A stretch of 35,847 nucleotides of DNA from Lysobacteraceae bacterium (GTDB lineage: Bacteria; Pseudomonadota; Gammaproteobacteria; Xanthomonadales; Rhodanobacteraceae), in contig JAGWIC010000030.1 of assembly GCA_028866435.1 (NCBI GenBank), positions 1 to 35,847 of the forward strand, written 5' to 3'. The notes beneath the pieces were generated by a model, which was not told where the DNA came from, did not search any database, and was given only the letters and a program-made list of their open reading frames with translations. Positions 25,854-33,526 of this stretch are shown here, one piece after another (within the stretch, counting starts at the first letter, position 1; each line of letters starts with the position of its first letter). The position numbers and the translations under genes were made by a program.

Positions 25854-26225
25854 ATGGCGATCAGCGAAGCCGAAGCAGTCGTGATGGATGTGTTGTGGGG
25901 CAGGGCCCCGCGCACGGCGGAGGAGATCCTTGCCGAAGTCGGTCCGTCGCAGAACTGGCAGGAAGGCACGGTGAAATCCCTGCTCAACCGCCTGCTCAAA
26001 AAGAACGCTGTGCACGCCGAGCGCGATGGCCGCCGCTACCTCTACACCCCGCTGCTGCTGCGCGAGCAATACGTGCAGCAGGAAAGCAAGGGGCTGCTCG
26101 ATCGCCTGTTCGGCGGCCGTGTGGCGCCACTGGTGGCGCACTTTTCCGAGCAGCGAAAGCTGTCAGAGAAGGACATCGCCGAACTGCGCAAACTGCTCGC
26201 GGAGCTCGACAATGAGCAGCATTGA
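25854..26225 (+). CDS. BlaI/MecI-family transcriptional repressor
   Basis: The product has 123 residues. The N-terminal winged helix (1-75) shows the family pattern: ISEAEAVVMDVLW, TAEEILAEV, WQEGTVKSLLNRLLKKNAVHAERDGRRYLY. The C-terminal half (about 76-123) is the dimerisation and protease-sensitive helix. Such repressors block their own operon and target genes until cleaved after activation of the partner BlaR1-type protease. The protease gene overlaps or abuts the stop. Two dyads just upstream are the likely binding sites. No beta-lactamase or penicillin-binding protein gene is nearby, so the regulated target is unknown. Confidence 0.93.
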   Translation: MAISEAEAVVMDVLWGRAPRTAEEILAEVGPSQNWQEGTVKSLLNRLLKKNAVHAERDGRRYLYTPLLLREQYVQQESKGLLDRLFGGRVAPLVAHFSEQRKLSEKDIAELRKLLAELDNEQH

Positions 26226-26235
26226 GGCAACCGCA

Positions 26236-27540
26236 ATGGATTGGACCGGGATCGACTGGCTCGGGCGCGGCTGGCTGCTGATCCTCGCCTTCACCGCCGC
26301 CACGCTGCTGGTGGCGATGCTGCGCAAGCCGTGCCGCCGCCTGTTCGGCGCCGAGCGTGCCTTCCAGCTCTGGTTGCTGCCGCCATTGGCGATGCTGGCC
26401 GGCGAGCTGCCGCATGCTGCAATGCCGGTGGCGGCGCTGCCGCCGGTGGTGATCGCGATTACCTCGGTCGTCGCTGCGCTGCCGGCGCATGCCGCGCGTG
26501 CGGGTGTCGTCGACTGGCGTGCAGGCGTCGCGCTGGCCTGGCTTGTCGGCAGCGTGTTGAGCCTGCTGCTGGCCGCGCTCGCGCAGGAGCGCTATCGCAC
26601 CCGGCTGCGTGGAGCCACGGTCATGGCCAGCATGACATCACGCTGGCCGGTGCTGCGCGCCGTCGACACCGATGTCGGTCCAGCCCTGGTCGGCGCCTGG
26701 CGTACGCGTATCGTGTTGCCGGCGGATTTCGAGCAGCGCTACGACACCGGCGAACGCGCGCTGATCCTCGCCCACGAGACCGCGCATGCGCGCCGCCGCG
26801 ACGGCTGGTGGTGCCTGCTCGCGCGAATCCTGGCGGCCCTGTGCTGGTTCCACCCGCTCGCGTGGTGGGCACTGGCCGCACTGCGCCACGACCAGGAGCT
26901 GGCCTGCGACGCTGCGGTGCTGCGCGAGCACGGCGAGCTGCGCCGCTGCTATGCCCATGCGATGTTGAAAACCCAGTCGGCCGCGTTCGCGTTGCCGGTC
27001 GGTTGTCCCTGGTCACCGCGTCACCCCATCACGGAGCGTATCGCCATGTTGAAACAGAGTCAGCCCGGACGGCTTCGTCGCGTATGCGGTTTAGCCTTTG
27101 TCATGATCGTGGCAATAGTGGGCGCGGGCGGCGTGTATGCCGCAACGCAGTCGACGACAGCGTCTTCGAACGCCGCGAAGCTCACCACCGTTCGGCACTA
27201 CAGGTTGAAGCTGGCGCTGGGTATCGATGATCAACCTCCGCGGCTTCACGCCAACATTTGCCTCTCACCGGGTCGGTACTACGACGTCACGGAACGCAAC
27301 ATCGGCAAGCTGCTGCCGTGGCACGGGCGCTTCACGGTGGCACCGGTCGAACATGGGCAACTGGAAGTGCGGGCCGAACTGAGCGGTGGGCCGATGTCCA
27401 GATCCGGGTTTCCCCGCATCCGCATGCGGCCCGGGCAACGGGGCACGATCCAGCTGGGTGAAAAGCGCGCGGGCAAGGATGGCAAGGTGGTCGCGGACCA
27501 CACGATCAAGATCGACCTGACGCCCAGCATCGGCTGTTGA
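26236..27540 (+). CDS. BlaR1/MecR1-like M56 membrane metalloprotease with unusual sensor domain
   Basis: The product has 434 residues from the ATG at 26236, which follows TGAGG at 8 bases. An alternative ATG at 26212 also has a GGAG and would overlap blaI by 14 bases. The membrane protease part (about 1-275) has HETAH (180-184) and a downstream Glu in ELACD (E221), the zinc site of peptidase family M56. A final membrane helix (about 284-303) leads to a 130-residue periplasmic domain with Cys at 342 and as the last residue (434). That domain is not penicillin-binding-like and I do not recognise it. Confidence 0.88.
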   Translation: MDWTGIDWLGRGWLLILAFTAATLLVAMLRKPCRRLFGAERAFQLWLLPPLAMLAGELPHAAMPVAALPPVVIAITSVVAALPAHAARAGVVDWRAGVALAWLVGSVLSLLLAALAQERYRTRLRGATVMASMTSRWPVLRAVDTDVGPALVGAWRTRIVLPADFEQRYDTGERALILAHETAHARRRDGWWCLLARILAALCWFHPLAWWALAALRHDQELACDAAVLREHGELRRCYAHAMLKTQSAAFALPVGCPWSPRHPITERIAMLKQSQPGRLRRVCGLAFVMIVAIVGAGGVYAATQSTTASSNAAKLTTVRHYRLKLALGIDDQPPRLHANICLSPGRYYDVTERNIGKLLPWHGRFTVAPVEHGQLEVRAELSGGPMSRSGFPRIRMRPGQRGTIQLGEKRAGKDGKVVADHTIKIDLTPSIGC

Positions 27541-27574
27541 GCGGTGTGTCGAAACGTGGCTGGTTCGCGCTGAG

Positions 27575-27652
27575 TGTAGGAGCGCACCCTGTGCGCGATG
27601 CATTTCGCTCTTATCGACATCAAGAGCATCGCGCACAGGGTGCGCTCCTACA
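27575..27652. repeat. REP-like perfect 27-bp inverted repeat
   Basis: The left arm 27575-27601 begins TGTAGGAGCGCACCCTGTGC. The right arm 27626-27652 is its exact reverse complement, with a 24-base loop that itself contains GCTCTT/AAGAGC. A matching 22-base arm occurs again at 35826-35847. The composition and the TGTAGGAGCG start resemble REP/BIME elements of Pseudomonas and Xanthomonadales, which are mobilised by RAYT (TnpA-REP) transposases; none is in this window. It lies between two convergent genes and probably folds in both transcripts, acting as mRNA end or terminator. Confidence 0.8.
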
Positions 27653-27667
27653 ACATATGCGATGGGG

Positions 27668-28255
27668 TCAGTCCTCGGAGTCGGGCCGTTCGCGCACCGG
27701 GTGCTTGCCCAGCTTGCGCTGGAGGGTGCGGCGGTGCATGCCCAGGCGGCGGGCGGTCTCGGAGATGTTGCCGTCGCACTCGGTCAGCACGCGCTGGATG
27801 TGTTCCCACTCCAGCCGGCGCAGGGCCAGTGGCTGCTCGGGGGTATCGGGAAGGTCGCTGTCGTCGGGGCCGGCGTTGTCGCCGTCGAGCAAGGCCCGCA
27901 CCACGGCGTCCGCATCCACCGGCTTGGCCAGGTAATCGTGGGCGCCGCGCTTGATCGCCTCCACCGCGGTGGCGATCGAGGCGTAGCCGGTGAGCAGCAG
28001 CACGCGCAGGTCGGGCACCAGGCTCTGCAGTTCGGGAATCAGGCGCAGGCCATTTTCCTCGCCCAGCTTGAGATCGAGTACGCAGTAGCGCGGATGGTGC
28101 CGGCGGGTCAGTGCGCGCGCATCGTCGAAATTGCTGGCGGTGATGACTTCGAAGCCCCGCGAGGCAAGCGCGCGCGCCAGCACGCGCAGGAAGGTGACAT
28201 CGTCGTCGACAAGGAGCAACGGGCGTGCCGTGGCGGCGTGCGGCAACTCGGACAT
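27668..28255 (-). CDS. RegA/PrrA/ActR-family redox response regulator
   Basis: The product has 195 residues. The receiver (about 10-125) carries D17-D18-D19, phospho-acceptor D61 (CVLDLKLG) and the GYASIATAVEAIK..AHDYLAKP motif typical of RegA. After a short acidic linker comes the Fis-type helix-turn-helix, EWEHIQRVLTECDGNISETARRLGMHRRTLQRKL, nearly invariant in RegA proteins. In alphaproteobacteria this regulator controls respiration, carbon and nitrogen fixation genes in response to redox state. It lies 18 bases downstream of its kinase gene and converges on the REP-like repeat. Confidence 0.93.
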   Translation of the reverse strand: MSELPHAATARPLLLVDDDVTFLRVLARALASRGFEVITASNFDDARALTRRHHPRYCVLDLKLGEENGLRLIPELQSLVPDLRVLLLTGYASIATAVEAIKRGAHDYLAKPVDADAVVRALLDGDNAGPDDSDLPDTPEQPLALRRLEWEHIQRVLTECDGNISETARRLGMHRRTLQRKLGKHPVRERPDSED

Positions 28256-28273
28256 AGGTGTTTCCCGGAATGA

Positions 28274-29611
28274 TCAGGGGCCATTCTTGCCCGAATGGCT
28301 CTCGCTTGCACGTCCGTTGCGGCGAGTGGGTCCCATTTTCTCCGCGATCACCGCCAGTGGCAGCCGCAGGCACACCTCGGCACCCGCGGCCGTGTTGCGT
28401 GCGACCAGCTCGCCGCTGAGGCGTTCGGCGGTGGCTTCGGCCAGCGCCAGGCCGATGCCCAGCCCGGTCGATTTCTCCGAATCGCCCAGCCGTGTCAGCT
28501 CATCGGTGCTGTCGAAGCCGGGGCCGCGATCGCGCACGCTCAGCTGCAGCCAGCCGCCGAGGCGCGAGACCTCCAGCGACACGGCCATGGACTGGTTGAG
28601 GGCGGACGCGTCGACGGCGTTGTTGAGCAGGTTGAGCAGGGCGTGGCGCAGGCCGGGGGGCGTGCGCAGGATGGTCTGTGCGGTGGCGTCGTCCATGGCA
28701 AAGTCGAGCTCGGCCTCGGGCCGCAGCAACTGGAAGCGCTCGAGGCAGCCATGGATGAAGTCGGTGACACTGAGTCGCACCGGCTCCTGCGACAGCTGAG
28801 CCTTGCCGAAGGCCACCATCTCGCGCAGGATCGTGCTGCAGCGATCGACCTGGCCTTCGAGCAGGGCCAGGTCGTCGTCCAGCAGGGTGTCGTCGACGTG
28901 CTCGCGGCGCAGCTCCGGCAGCAGCGTGCGCATGGTCGACAGCGGCGTGTTGAGTTCGTGCGCGGCACCGGCGGCCTGGGTGGCGATGGCCAGGATGCCC
29001 TCGTCGCGCAGCGCCCGCTCGCGAATGCGCTGAACCTCCAGCTGTTGCAGCCGCAGCGCGTGCGCGAGCCGGTTGATGAAAAAACCCAGCAGCAGCGCCG
29101 TGATGATGAAATTCACCGCCATGCCGGTCACGTGCAGCGAGAATCCCTCGCTGTCGTGCATGGACATGGGCAGGGGCACGTGCCAGCGCATGAGGAAAAG
29201 GTAGGTGCCACCGGTCAGCAGCGATACCGCCAGCAAGGCGCGCGCGCTCAGCGCGGCGGCGCTCAGCGCTATCGGCACCAGCAGCAGGGTGATGAAGGGG
29301 TTGCTGGCGCCGCCACTGAAATACAGCAGGTAACCCAGCACTGCGGTGTCGACCGCGATGTGGCCCACGGTTTCACCTTCGTGCACCGGCCACGGCTTGC
29401 CGAGTCGCCACGCCGCCACCACGCCGAAAACGGCCAGCAGGCCGATGCCGAGCAGCAGCGGCAGCACGGGGATGGTCAGGTGCAGCCACCAGGCGGCCAC
29501 CAGCACCGCCACGCTTTGCCCGCCGATCGCGCAAAGCCGCAGCCAGGCCAGGGTGCGGGTAAGCGCGAAGGGGCCGATGCTGGTGCGAAGCGAAGCGCGG
29601 TGATGCGGCAT
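28274..29611 (-). CDS. RegB/PrrB-type redox sensor histidine kinase
   Basis: The product has 445 residues with about six membrane helices in the first 185 residues. The quinone-binding motif GGASNPF (100-106) is intact. The H-box GAAHELNTPLSTM has H218. C258, in QVDRC, corresponds to the redox-active Cys of Rhodobacter RegB. The N-box (LLNLLNNAVDAS) and G boxes (RDRGPGF, GLGIGL) are canonical, so it should be an active kinase that senses the quinone pool. No Shine-Dalgarno sequence is seen before the ATG at 29611, so the start is less certain. A perfect 10-bp hairpin separates it from the transporter gene. Confidence 0.92.
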   Translation of the reverse strand: MPHHRASLRTSIGPFALTRTLAWLRLCAIGGQSVAVLVAAWWLHLTIPVLPLLLGIGLLAVFGVVAAWRLGKPWPVHEGETVGHIAVDTAVLGYLLYFSGGASNPFITLLLVPIALSAAALSARALLAVSLLTGGTYLFLMRWHVPLPMSMHDSEGFSLHVTGMAVNFIITALLLGFFINRLAHALRLQQLEVQRIRERALRDEGILAIATQAAGAAHELNTPLSTMRTLLPELRREHVDDTLLDDDLALLEGQVDRCSTILREMVAFGKAQLSQEPVRLSVTDFIHGCLERFQLLRPEAELDFAMDDATAQTILRTPPGLRHALLNLLNNAVDASALNQSMAVSLEVSRLGGWLQLSVRDRGPGFDSTDELTRLGDSEKSTGLGIGLALAEATAERLSGELVARNTAAGAEVCLRLPLAVIAEKMGPTRRNGRASESHSGKNGP

Positions 29612-29632
29612 GATGAGTGACCGGGGTGATGG

Positions 29633-29658
29633 CCCCGCCCGCGTCGTGGCGGGCGGGG
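29633..29658. other. Perfect GC hairpin between transporter and RegB-like genes
   Basis: CCCCGCCCGC (29633-29642) pairs with GCGGGCGGGG (29649-29658) around GTCGTG. On the minus strand it lies just after the transporter stop and before the kinase gene. No T-tract follows on either side, so it is not a typical intrinsic terminator. It may protect the transporter mRNA end or reduce read-through. Confidence 0.5.
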
Positions 29659-29674
29659 ATGGCGGGCGTGCCGC

Positions 29675-31216
29675 TTACTGTTCCGAACGGACCGTCGGCA
29701 GCGCGGTATCGGCAGCGGCGTTGTGCGCGTGGTGCTGGGCCGTCAGCCTTTTCATCAGCGGCAGCACGGCCAGCGCGATCAGGGTGCAGCCGAGGCCCGC
29801 ATAGCCGAGCTTGCTGAACAGGGCCGTGTAGATCGGCATGGTCTGCAGCGGATCGGTGATGTTCGCGGGAATGCTGGCGAAGTTCGCCACGATGCCGCCC
29901 AGGTACTGCGACACGCCCGAGGCGACGAAATAGGCGCCCATCATGAAGCCGCCCATCCGTTCCGGCACGTAGCGCGCGATCATCGCCAGGCCCAGGCCGC
30001 TGACCAGCAGTTCGCCCAGCGACGAGGCGCCGTAGCCCCACACCATCACCCACGAGGTGGTCTTGCCGTCGACGGCGAAATGACTGGCCCAGCTGTAGAT
30101 GAAAAAGCCCAGCGCCACGGCGGCGAAGCCCAGCGCGAACTTGGTGGCGATCGAGATGTCCTTGCCGCTGCGTCCGGCAGTGTTGTACAGCACTGCCAGG
30201 ATCGGGCTCAGGATGAAGATCCAGATCGGGTTGAACGACTGGAACTGCGCCGGCGACCAGTTCCACAGGTGGAAGCCGAACACGTCGAAGCTGGGGTTGA
30301 CGTTGCGCAGGGCGAACAGGTTCAACGAGGTCGACATCTGCTGGTAGAAGATGAAGAAGAACACCGTCTGCACGGTCAGCACCAGGGCGGCGATCAGGCC
30401 GGCGCGCTCGCCGCGCTGGCTGCTGCTGATCAGGTAGGCGAAGATCCCCAGCACCACCGCGCCGGCCAGGTACACGAAAACGCGCGCGACCGATTCATGC
30501 CCGAGCACGAAGGCCGAGGCGAACACCGCCAGCACGCCAATGCCCAAAACCGCCAGCAGCTTGCCGGAATGCACCGGCTCCTCGTCCGGCGCGGAGCCGA
30601 CATGGTCCAGGGTGTGGCGCATCACCATGTAGTTGGCCAGGCCCAGCAGCAGGCCGAAGGCGCAGACGGCAAAGGCCGCGTGCCAGCCCAGCTCGTGGCC
30701 GTACTTCTGGTTGACGTAGTCCTTGATCCAGGGCGTCAGCAGCATCGAAATGGTCGAGCCGATGTTCACCGCCATGTAGTAGATGGTGAAGGCGCTGTCG
30801 ATCTTGGAGTCGTCGCCGTCGTAGATCTTGCGCACCAGGTTGCCGGCGTTGGGCTTGAACAGGCCGTTGCCGACCACGATCACGCCCAGCGAGCAGTACA
30901 GGAACCATATGCTCTGGCCCGGCACGGCCATCAGCATGTAGCCGACCGACAGGATGGAGGCGCCGAGCAGCATGGTGCGCCGGGTGCCGAGGATCTTGTC
31001 GCCGACCCAGCCGCCGATCGCCGGCGCCACGTAGATCAGCGCCGCCGCCGCGCTCCAGACCAGGTTGGCCTTGTCGTCGGGAAAACCCAGCCGCTGCACC
31101 ATGTAATAGATGATGAGCGCCTGCATACCGTAGTAGCCGAAGCGCTCCCACATTTCGATCAGGAAGACGGTGCTGAAGGAGCGGGTCTGGGAGACGGCCG
31201 GATTCTGGGTTGCCAT
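29675..31216 (-). CDS. POT/PTR-family proton-dependent oligopeptide transporter
   Basis: The product has 513 residues with about 12-14 hydrophobic helices. Family members import di- and tripeptides with protons. The ExxER motif is present (E21-M-W-E24-R25, then FGYYG), as is FYYMAVNIGS-like sequence (FTIYYMAVNIGSTISM), the second PTR signature. I place the start at the ATG of 31216, with GGAAAAG just upstream. An in-frame ATG at 31243 adds nine residues and is possible. The frame is open far upstream, antisense to dgkA and lemA, without meaning. The substrate is inferred from family only. Confidence 0.93.
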   Translation of the reverse strand: MATQNPAVSQTRSFSTVFLIEMWERFGYYGMQALIIYYMVQRLGFPDDKANLVWSAAAALIYVAPAIGGWVGDKILGTRRTMLLGASILSVGYMLMAVPGQSIWFLYCSLGVIVVGNGLFKPNAGNLVRKIYDGDDSKIDSAFTIYYMAVNIGSTISMLLTPWIKDYVNQKYGHELGWHAAFAVCAFGLLLGLANYMVMRHTLDHVGSAPDEEPVHSGKLLAVLGIGVLAVFASAFVLGHESVARVFVYLAGAVVLGIFAYLISSSQRGERAGLIAALVLTVQTVFFFIFYQQMSTSLNLFALRNVNPSFDVFGFHLWNWSPAQFQSFNPIWIFILSPILAVLYNTAGRSGKDISIATKFALGFAAVALGFFIYSWASHFAVDGKTTSWVMVWGYGASSLGELLVSGLGLAMIARYVPERMGGFMMGAYFVASGVSQYLGGIVANFASIPANITDPLQTMPIYTALFSKLGYAGLGCTLIALAVLPLMKRLTAQHHAHNAAADTALPTVRSEQ

Positions 31217-31559
31217 ATCTTTTCCGTGCGTGGTTCGAGCCATGGCGACGTGCAGGCACGCGCCCGTGCAATGCATCCCTGAACGGGACACAACCGGGGA
31301 AGGGTAACGCATCCGCCGGCGCGGTGTAGTTGCACTGCCGCATGGCGCAGACGGCGGCGCGGCCGACCCTGAACCGCCTGGCGCCGGCGCCGCTGGCGGG
31401 GCGGACGCTTGTGGCATCATGCACGGCCTGCCAGATGACGGTCCGATGAGAGCTTGCCGCCCATGCCGATAGCCACTGCGCCACATGCGCACCAGCCCGG
31501 GTCCGGTCTCGTTGATGCCGCGACGGCGCTTGCCGGCGGCCCGCTGGGCGCGCACCACG
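31217..31559. other. 343-base divergent intergenic region
   Basis: This segment separates the minus-strand transporter from plus-strand dgkA. It should hold both promoters, but none is convincing. A GCATCAT element near 31421 could be a -10 for dgkA, and TACACC on the minus strand near 31325 could be one for the transporter. A small open frame of about 36 codons from 31342 (plus) has no recognisable product. A GCACG/CGTGC hairpin lies near 31254-31268. I see no RNA gene. Confidence 0.3.
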
Positions 31560-31931
31560 ATGGCGGCTGAAGGTTTTCGCGGCCCGAAGCAGCTCTGGAA
31601 CGCGTTCCAGTGGTCGATGAAGGGTTTTCGCGCGGCCTGGCGACATGAGGCATCGTTCCGCCTGGAGGCTTCGCTGGTGATCGTGCTGGTGCCGCTGGGG
31701 CTGTGGCTGGGTGACGGCGGGCTGGAGAAGTTTGCGCTCGTGCTGGCGCCGTTGCTGGTGCTGTCCGCCGAGCTGCTCAACTCGGCGATCGAGGCGGTGG
31801 TCGACAAGGTCAGCCCGGAATTCGACGAACTGGCCGGACGCGCCAAGGACATGGGCTCGGCCGCGGTGTTCGTGCTGCTGATCCTGGTGGCGCTGAGCTG
31901 GGGGCTGATCCTGCTGCCGCGCTGGTTCTGA
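31560..31931 (+). CDS. dgkA: Diacylglycerol kinase
   Basis: The product has 123 residues (E. coli 122) with three membrane helices. DgkA phosphorylates diacylglycerol released during osmoregulated glucan or LPS modification, feeding phosphatidate back to lipid synthesis. The catalytic helix ELLNSAIEAVVD has E71, N74 and E78 in the places of E. coli E69, N72 and E76. A second signature, DELAGRAKDMGSAAV, follows. The start at 31560 fits the family length; in-frame ATGs upstream (31485, 31515) would add a non-homologous basic segment. Lgt, another phospholipid-linked enzyme, is 2.2 kb downstream. Confidence 0.93.
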   Translation: MAAEGFRGPKQLWNAFQWSMKGFRAAWRHEASFRLEASLVIVLVPLGLWLGDGGLEKFALVLAPLLVLSAELLNSAIEAVVDKVSPEFDELAGRAKDMGSAAVFVLLILVALSWGLILLPRWF

Positions 31932-31958
31932 GGGCTGGCTGCGGCCGCGCCTGGAGCA

Positions 31959-31987
31959 TTGCGCCGTGATCGCATGAGTGCTGCAAT
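31959..31987 (+). promoter_or_regulatory. Possible lemA promoter
   Basis: TTGCGC (31959-31964) and TGCAAT (31982-31987) are separated by exactly 17 bases, with three and four matches to the sigma-70 consensus. It lies in the 84-base gap after dgkA and would start transcription near 31994. The GGAG Shine-Dalgarno sequence (about 32005) is positioned correctly for lemA. The evidence is weak, since GC-rich DNA often offers such pairs. Confidence 0.3.
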
Positions 31988-32015
31988 GCCGGCTTCGACA
32001 CGCTGGAGTGACCCC

Positions 32016-32636
32016 ATGAAAATCGTGCGTCTGCTGGTGCTGTTGCTGCTCGTCGCGATGCTTTCCGGCTGCGGATACAACGCGATCCAGAAGCAGGACG
32101 AGGCGGTGAAGGCCAACTGGTCGGAAGTGTTGAACCAGTACCAGCGCCGTGCCGACCTGGTGCCCAACCTGGTCAACACGGTGAAGGGCTACGCCCAGCA
32201 CGAGGAGAAGGTGTTCGTCGAGGTGACCCAGGCGCGCGCCAAGGTGGGCAGCCTGCAGGTCGACGCCGACACGGTGAACGACCCGCAGAAGCTGAAGCAG
32301 TTCCAGGCCGCGCAGGGCGAGCTGGGCAGCGCGCTGTCGCGGTTGATGGTGGTCAGCGAGAACTACCCGCAGCTGAAGGCCGACGGCCTGTTCCAGAACC
32401 TGCAGGCGCAGCTCGAGGGGACGGAGAACCGGGTGACCGTGGCACGCAACCGCTACGTGCAGGCGGTGCAGGCCTACAACACCTTGATCCGCACCTTCCC
32501 GACCAACCTCACCGCGAAAATGTTCGGCTACAAGATCAAGCCGAACTTCAGCGTGGACAACGAGAAGGCCATTTCCAGCGCGCCCACGGTGGACTTCGGC
32601 ACCAATGCGCCGGCCGCCGCCGCGTCGACGCACTGA
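32016..32636 (+). CDS. lemA: LemA-family lipoprotein
   Basis: The product has 206 residues. A lipoprotein signal with lipobox LSGC (C19) opens the protein, so it should be lipidated and membrane-attached. The helical LemA domain is clear: GYNAIQKQDEAVKANWSEV, QYQRRADLVPNLVNTVKGYAQHE, and LEGTENRVTVARNRYVQAVQAYNT. The function of LemA proteins is poorly known; they often pair with TPM-domain proteins, as here. The start at 32016 has GGAG at 7 bases. Its stop overlaps the next start by one base (TGATG). Confidence 0.92.
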   Translation: MKIVRLLVLLLLVAMLSGCGYNAIQKQDEAVKANWSEVLNQYQRRADLVPNLVNTVKGYAQHEEKVFVEVTQARAKVGSLQVDADTVNDPQKLKQFQAAQGELGSALSRLMVVSENYPQLKADGLFQNLQAQLEGTENRVTVARNRYVQAVQAYNTLIRTFPTNLTAKMFGYKIKPNFSVDNEKAISSAPTVDFGTNAPAAAASTH

Positions 32637-33526
32637 TGCCGTCGCGGTGCCTGAGGGGCCTGCTGCTGGTGGTGGCGATGGCCTTGCTGTCGCCCATGCC
32701 GTTGCGGGCCGCCGCCGGCGTGCCGATGCTGGCGCGCCACGTGACCGACCTCACCGGCACGCTCACCGCCGCGCAGGTGGATGCGCTGGACGCCAAGCTG
32801 GTGGCGCTGGAGCAGGCCAAGGGCGCGCAGCTGGTGGTGCTGATGGTGGGGAGCACGCGGCCGCAGGACATCGACAGCTATTCGCTGGCCGTGGTCGAGG
32901 CCAACAAGGTCGGCCGCAAGGGTATCGACGACGGCATCATGCTGCTGGTGGCCAAGGACGATCGGCAGGACCGGATCGAGGTGGGTTACGGCCTCGAGGG
33001 CGCGGTGCCGGACGCGGCCACGGCCAGGATCCGTCGTGAGTTCATTGAGCCCCGCTTCAAGGCGGGCGACTTCTATGGCGGCATCAATGCCGGTATCGAC
33101 GCGCTGACCCGACTCATCGACGGCGAGCCGCTGCCGCCGCCGGCGCGGGCTGCCGCGCGGGGCGAACGCCCGGCCGGCGACTGGCAGAGCGGCCTGATGA
33201 TCGGGCTGTTCGCCGCCCTGTTCCTGCGCGGCTTCCTCGGCGGCGCCAGCACCGGGGTCCGGGTTCCGCTCGGTGCCATCGTGGTGGGTGGCTTGCTGTG
33301 GCTGCTGCTGTCGGCGGGCGCCGGCGTGCTCGGCGCCGTCATCGGCGGCGTGATGATGTTGCTGCCCGGCGGCGCCGGGCGGTCGATCGGCGGTGGCGGC
33401 TGGGGCGGCTTCGGCGGGGGCTTCGGCGGCGGTGGCTGGGGTGGCGGCGGCTTTGGCGGGGGCGGTGGCGGCTTCAGCGGTGGCGGCGGCAGTTTCGGTG
33501 GCGGCGGATCGTCGGGGAGCTGGTGA
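32636..33526 (+). CDS. Exported TPM-domain protein with glycine-rich tail
   Basis: The product has 296 residues: a signal peptide to about residue 25 (PLRAAAG), a TPM/YgcG domain (about 32-165; VTDLTGTLTAAQVDALDAKL, GTIDDGIMLLVA-like GIDDGIMLLV, RIEVGYGLEGAVPD, FKAGDFYGGINAGIDAL), two hydrophobic stretches (about 182-245), and a tail of Gly with Trp, Phe and Ser (about 250-296). TPM domains occur in photosystem II repair protein Psb32 and in bacterial YgcG. Acid phosphatase activity is reported for some, but the bacterial role is unclear. It is coupled by one-base overlaps to lemA and to a second TPM gene. Confidence 0.9.
   Translation: MPSRCLRGLLLVVAMALLSPMPLRAAAGVPMLARHVTDLTGTLTAAQVDALDAKLVALEQAKGAQLVVLMVGSTRPQDIDSYSLAVVEANKVGRKGIDDGIMLLVAKDDRQDRIEVGYGLEGAVPDAATARIRREFIEPRFKAGDFYGGINAGIDALTRLIDGEPLPPPARAAARGERPAGDWQSGLMIGLFAALFLRGFLGGASTGVRVPLGAIVVGGLLWLLLSAGAGVLGAVIGGVMMLLPGGAGRSIGGGGWGGFGGGFGGGGWGGGGFGGGGGGFSGGGGSFGGGGSSGSW

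Noticed and set aside
25854-27540. BlaI/BlaR1-like pair considered as evidence of a beta-lactam resistance locus
   Set aside because: No beta-lactamase or penicillin-binding protein gene lies nearby, and the sensor domain lacks penicillin-binding motifs.
27575-27652. Inverted repeat considered as ends of an insertion sequence or a CRISPR unit
   Set aside because: Only a 24-base loop lies between the arms, there is no transposase, and no spaced repeats follow. A REP-type palindrome fits better.
31342-31452. Small open frame of about 36 codons with a CTAC sequence before dgkA
   Set aside because: No ribosome binding site, no similarity and no coding-like context; it is too short to support.
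31217-32179. Upstream extension of the POT transporter frame across dgkA and lemA on the minus strand
   Set aside because: The transporter family starts near the ExxER helix, and the ATG at 31216 has a Shine-Dalgarno sequence. The extension overlaps real genes on the other strand.
33385-33520. Glycine-codon-rich repeat tract considered as a DNA repeat or assembly artefact
   Set aside because: It keeps the reading frame of the TPM protein to its stop, and Gly-rich tails are common in YgcG-like proteins.
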